Assembly: GCA_003553165.1 (NCBI GenBank)
Contig: PUOZ01000218.1
Location: 1-6,705 of the forward strand
Direction of reading: 5' to 3'
Source of the DNA: Thioalkalivibrio sp.
Lineage (GTDB): Bacteria > Pseudomonadota > Gammaproteobacteria > Ectothiorhodospirales > Ectothiorhodospiraceae
DNA: 6,705 nt
Notes under the pieces: generated by a model
The model's database searches: none
Told to the model about the DNA's origin: nothing
What the model saw: the letters and a program-made list of their open reading frames with translations, nothing else
Part shown: positions 5,376 to 6,705 of the stretch, one piece after another
Layout of the letters: every line of letters begins with the position of its first letter
Position numbering within the stretch: the first letter of the stretch is position 1
Position numbers and translations under genes: made by a program

Positions 5376-6407
5376 ATGCCGCTGCATCTGCCCACCGTGT
5401 CCCGCCGCCGCTTCCTGCAAATTGGAGCCGGATCGCTTGCCGCCGCAGGCGTGATCGCCACGGCACCGCACATCACCGCATTCGCGGAAGACCTGAACGA
5501 CTTTCTGAAGGGACCGCCGGTCCCCGACATCAAGCCGCTGCAACTCTCCGAGAACGTATGGATGATCTATTCGGAGGACGTCTTCCCGACCCCGAGGAAC
5601 CAGGGAATGATGTGCAACATCACCTTCGTGGTCACCGACGACGGCGTGGTGGTCCTCGACAGCGGTGGCTCGCTGCAGATCGGCGAAATGGCGATCCGGA
5701 TGATCCGCACCGTCACCGACAGGCCGGTGGTTGCGATCTTCGTGTCGCATTATCACGGCGACCATTGGCTGGGCAACCATGCCTTCGTGAACGAGTACGG
5801 GGACGACCTGCCGATCTACGCGCACCCGCACACCAAGACGGAGATCGAGGGTGTACAGGGCGACCTCTGGCGGAGCCTGATGGAACGCTGGACCGAGGGC
5901 GCAACCATGGGCACCCGCGTGGTTGCACCAAACCGCACCATCAATCACGGCGACGAGTTCCAATTCGGCGCGGTGACCCTGCGCATGCATCACTACGGCG
6001 TCGCGCACACGCCGAGCGACATCTCCATGGAGGTGGTCGGGGACCGCCTGACCTACGTCGGGGATGTCGCGATGGAGCGCCGGATCGCCAACATGGACGA
6101 CGGTTCCTTCCAGGGCTCCCTCGATTATATCGACGCCCTGAAGGCCGAGGCCGGCTCCGAGATCTGGGTTCCGGGCCACGGCCGGGCCACCGACGACCTG
6201 ATGCAGTGGAACCGCGAATTGTTCGCCGGAATCTACGAGAACTGCCTCGAGGCGGTCGAGAACATGGAGGACATGGCCAGCGCCCGGGCGCGCGTGATGG
6301 CCGACCCCCGTGTGGCCAGCAAGGCTGCGGAGACCCGCGGTTTCGACGACAACATCGGGCGCTATGTCAGTCTGGCCTACCTGGAAGCGGAGATGGCCGC
6401 ATTTTGA
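5376..6407 (+). CDS. Tat-exported metallo-beta-lactamase-fold hydrolase, SoxH-like
   Basis: A 343-residue periplasmic hydrolase, inferred dinuclear zinc. The N-terminus has a twin-arginine motif SRRRFLQ (residues 9-15), a hydrophobic stretch GAGSLAAAGVIATA (17-30) and a likely signal-peptidase site after AFA (35-37). The MBL core follows: VVVLDSGG (91-98), the metal motif SHYHGDH with H125, H127, D129 and H130, H211 in AHTPSD, the bridging D230 in VGD, and PGHG with H268. Asp rather than Cys at the bridging position is the glyoxalase II-type arrangement, as opposed to B1/B2 beta-lactamases. The order GD, then DGSFQGSLDYIDAL, then WVPGHG recalls the SoxH/quinoprotein-relay hydrolases; the substrate is unknown. 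Start: ATG at 5376 with GGAG 8 nt upstream; an upstream GTG at 5280 would bury the Tat signal. Monocistronic, followed by REP-like repeats. Confidence 0.93.
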   Translation: MPLHLPTVSRRRFLQIGAGSLAAAGVIATAPHITAFAEDLNDFLKGPPVPDIKPLQLSENVWMIYSEDVFPTPRNQGMMCNITFVVTDDGVVVLDSGGSLQIGEMAIRMIRTVTDRPVVAIFVSHYHGDHWLGNHAFVNEYGDDLPIYAHPHTKTEIEGVQGDLWRSLMERWTEGATMGTRVVAPNRTINHGDEFQFGAVTLRMHHYGVAHTPSDISMEVVGDRLTYVGDVAMERRIANMDDGSFQGSLDYIDALKAEAGSEIWVPGHGRATDDLMQWNRELFAGIYENCLEAVENMEDMASARARVMADPRVASKAAETRGFDDNIGRYVSLAYLEAEMAAF

Positions 6408-6426
6408 TCATCGGGCGGCTGGGCCC

Positions 6427-6465
6427 CGTGTGTCGGGTTACGCTGCGCTAACCCGACCTACGGGG
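6427..6465. repeat. REP-like palindrome, copy 1
   Basis: A 39-bp unit whose core is a perfect 9-bp stem, GTCGGGTTA (6432-6440) with TAACCCGAC (6449-6457), around the 8-nt loop CGCTGCGC. On the minus strand it is preceded by a GTAG tetranucleotide, the classic REP head. It lies 20 bp after the MBL gene stop and may protect the 3' end of that mRNA or weakly stop transcription; no T-run follows. Confidence 0.72.
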
Positions 6466-6505
6466 GACCTGGCGCCACGGTTTTATCGTCGGACGGACCT
6501 CGCCT

Positions 6506-6544
6506 CGTGTGTCGGGTTACGCTGCGCCAACCCGACCTGCGGGG
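6506..6544. repeat. REP-like palindrome, copy 2 (direct repeat of copy 1)
   Basis: Identical to copy 1 at 37 of 39 positions and in the same orientation, 79 bp further on. The two differences are C for T at 6528, which breaks one stem pair and leaves 8 bp, and G for A at 6539, which changes the minus-strand GTAG head to GCAG. Copy 2 is thus the more decayed. It ends 33 bp before the start of the downstream regulator gene, so it may lie in that gene's promoter or leader. Confidence 0.72.
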
Positions 6545-6577
6545 AGGGTGGCTGGGAGAAGCTCCGAGGGGGATCCA

Positions 6578-6705
6578 ATGAACCGAGCCGACCGGCTGTT
6601 CCAGCTGCACGGGCTGCTCCGGGCCGCGCGTCACGCGGTGCATTTCGACACCCTGCGTGAAAGGCTGGAGGTGTCCGCGGCGACGCTCAAGCGCGACATC
6701 CGCTA
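6578..6705 (+). CDS. HTH transcriptional regulator, probably YafY/WYL family (N-terminal fragment)
   Basis: The gene starts inside the window and runs off its right edge; 42 full codons are visible. The fragment begins MNRADRLFQLHGLLR and continues with LRERLEVSAATLKRDIR, a winged helix-turn-helix of the HTH_11 (DeoR-like) type; the recognition helix is about residues 32-42. The MNRxDRL opening plus a xATLKRDIR helix is typical of YafY-like proteins with a C-terminal WYL ligand-sensing domain, but that domain would lie outside the window. The start is well supported: GAGGGGG at 6566-6572, 5 nt before the ATG. WYL regulators often control neighbouring genes, including some phage-defence loci, so the unseen downstream genes may be its targets. 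A different HTH_11 protein such as a BirA- or DeoR-type regulator is less likely. Confidence 0.82.
   Translation, partial: MNRADRLFQLHGLLRAARHAVHFDTLRERLEVSAATLKRDIR

Noticed and set aside
6427..6544. A CRISPR array from the repeated 39-bp unit
   Set aside because: There are only two copies with a single 40-bp spacer, the units are strongly palindromic with REP heads, and no cas genes are visible.

Overview
The window is about 6.7 kb of GC-rich, tightly packed bacterial chromosome. Gene content and order (pcnB-folK, hslR, ycgN, and a Tat-exported metallo-beta-lactamase-fold protein) suggest a gammaproteobacterium. A Chromatiales/Ectothiorhodospiraceae-type organism is my best guess, but this rests on protein resemblance alone and I could not search a database.

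Left part (1-1963, all minus strand): a three-gene operon read right to left. It runs pcnB (poly(A) polymerase), then folK (folate pathway HPPK), then a deoxynucleoside kinase cut by the window edge. The genes are joined by 4-bp stop/start overlaps (ATGA, then GTGA). An extended -10 promoter lies just upstream of a non-ATG pcnB start. Next (1964-2179) is an intergenic region holding a REPIN-like inverted pair of GTGG-headed palindromes.

Middle (2180-4920): hslR and a Nudix hydrolase form a coupled minus-strand pair, again with an ATGA overlap. Divergent from hslR is a glutathione S-transferase-like gene on the plus strand. Its 3' end overlaps, tail to tail by 58 bp, a ycgN-family cysteine-cluster gene. 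ycgN is coupled by TGATG to an upstream gene for a membrane-anchored protein of unknown function.

Right part (4921-6705): a 455-bp divergent intergenic region with a GC hairpin and a possible extended -10 promoter. It precedes a monocistronic Tat-signal MBL-fold hydrolase resembling the SoxH group. After it come two near-identical copies of a second REP-like palindrome, about 40 bp apart, and then the start of a helix-turn-helix regulator (probably WYL family) that runs off the window.

Most of the window is ordinary housekeeping sequence, and I see no clear new system. The items most worth a second look are the two unrelated REP-like families, the exported MBL hydrolase of unknown substrate, the coupled membrane protein/ycgN pair, the GST/ycgN overlap, and the regulator at the right edge, whose downstream targets are not visible.
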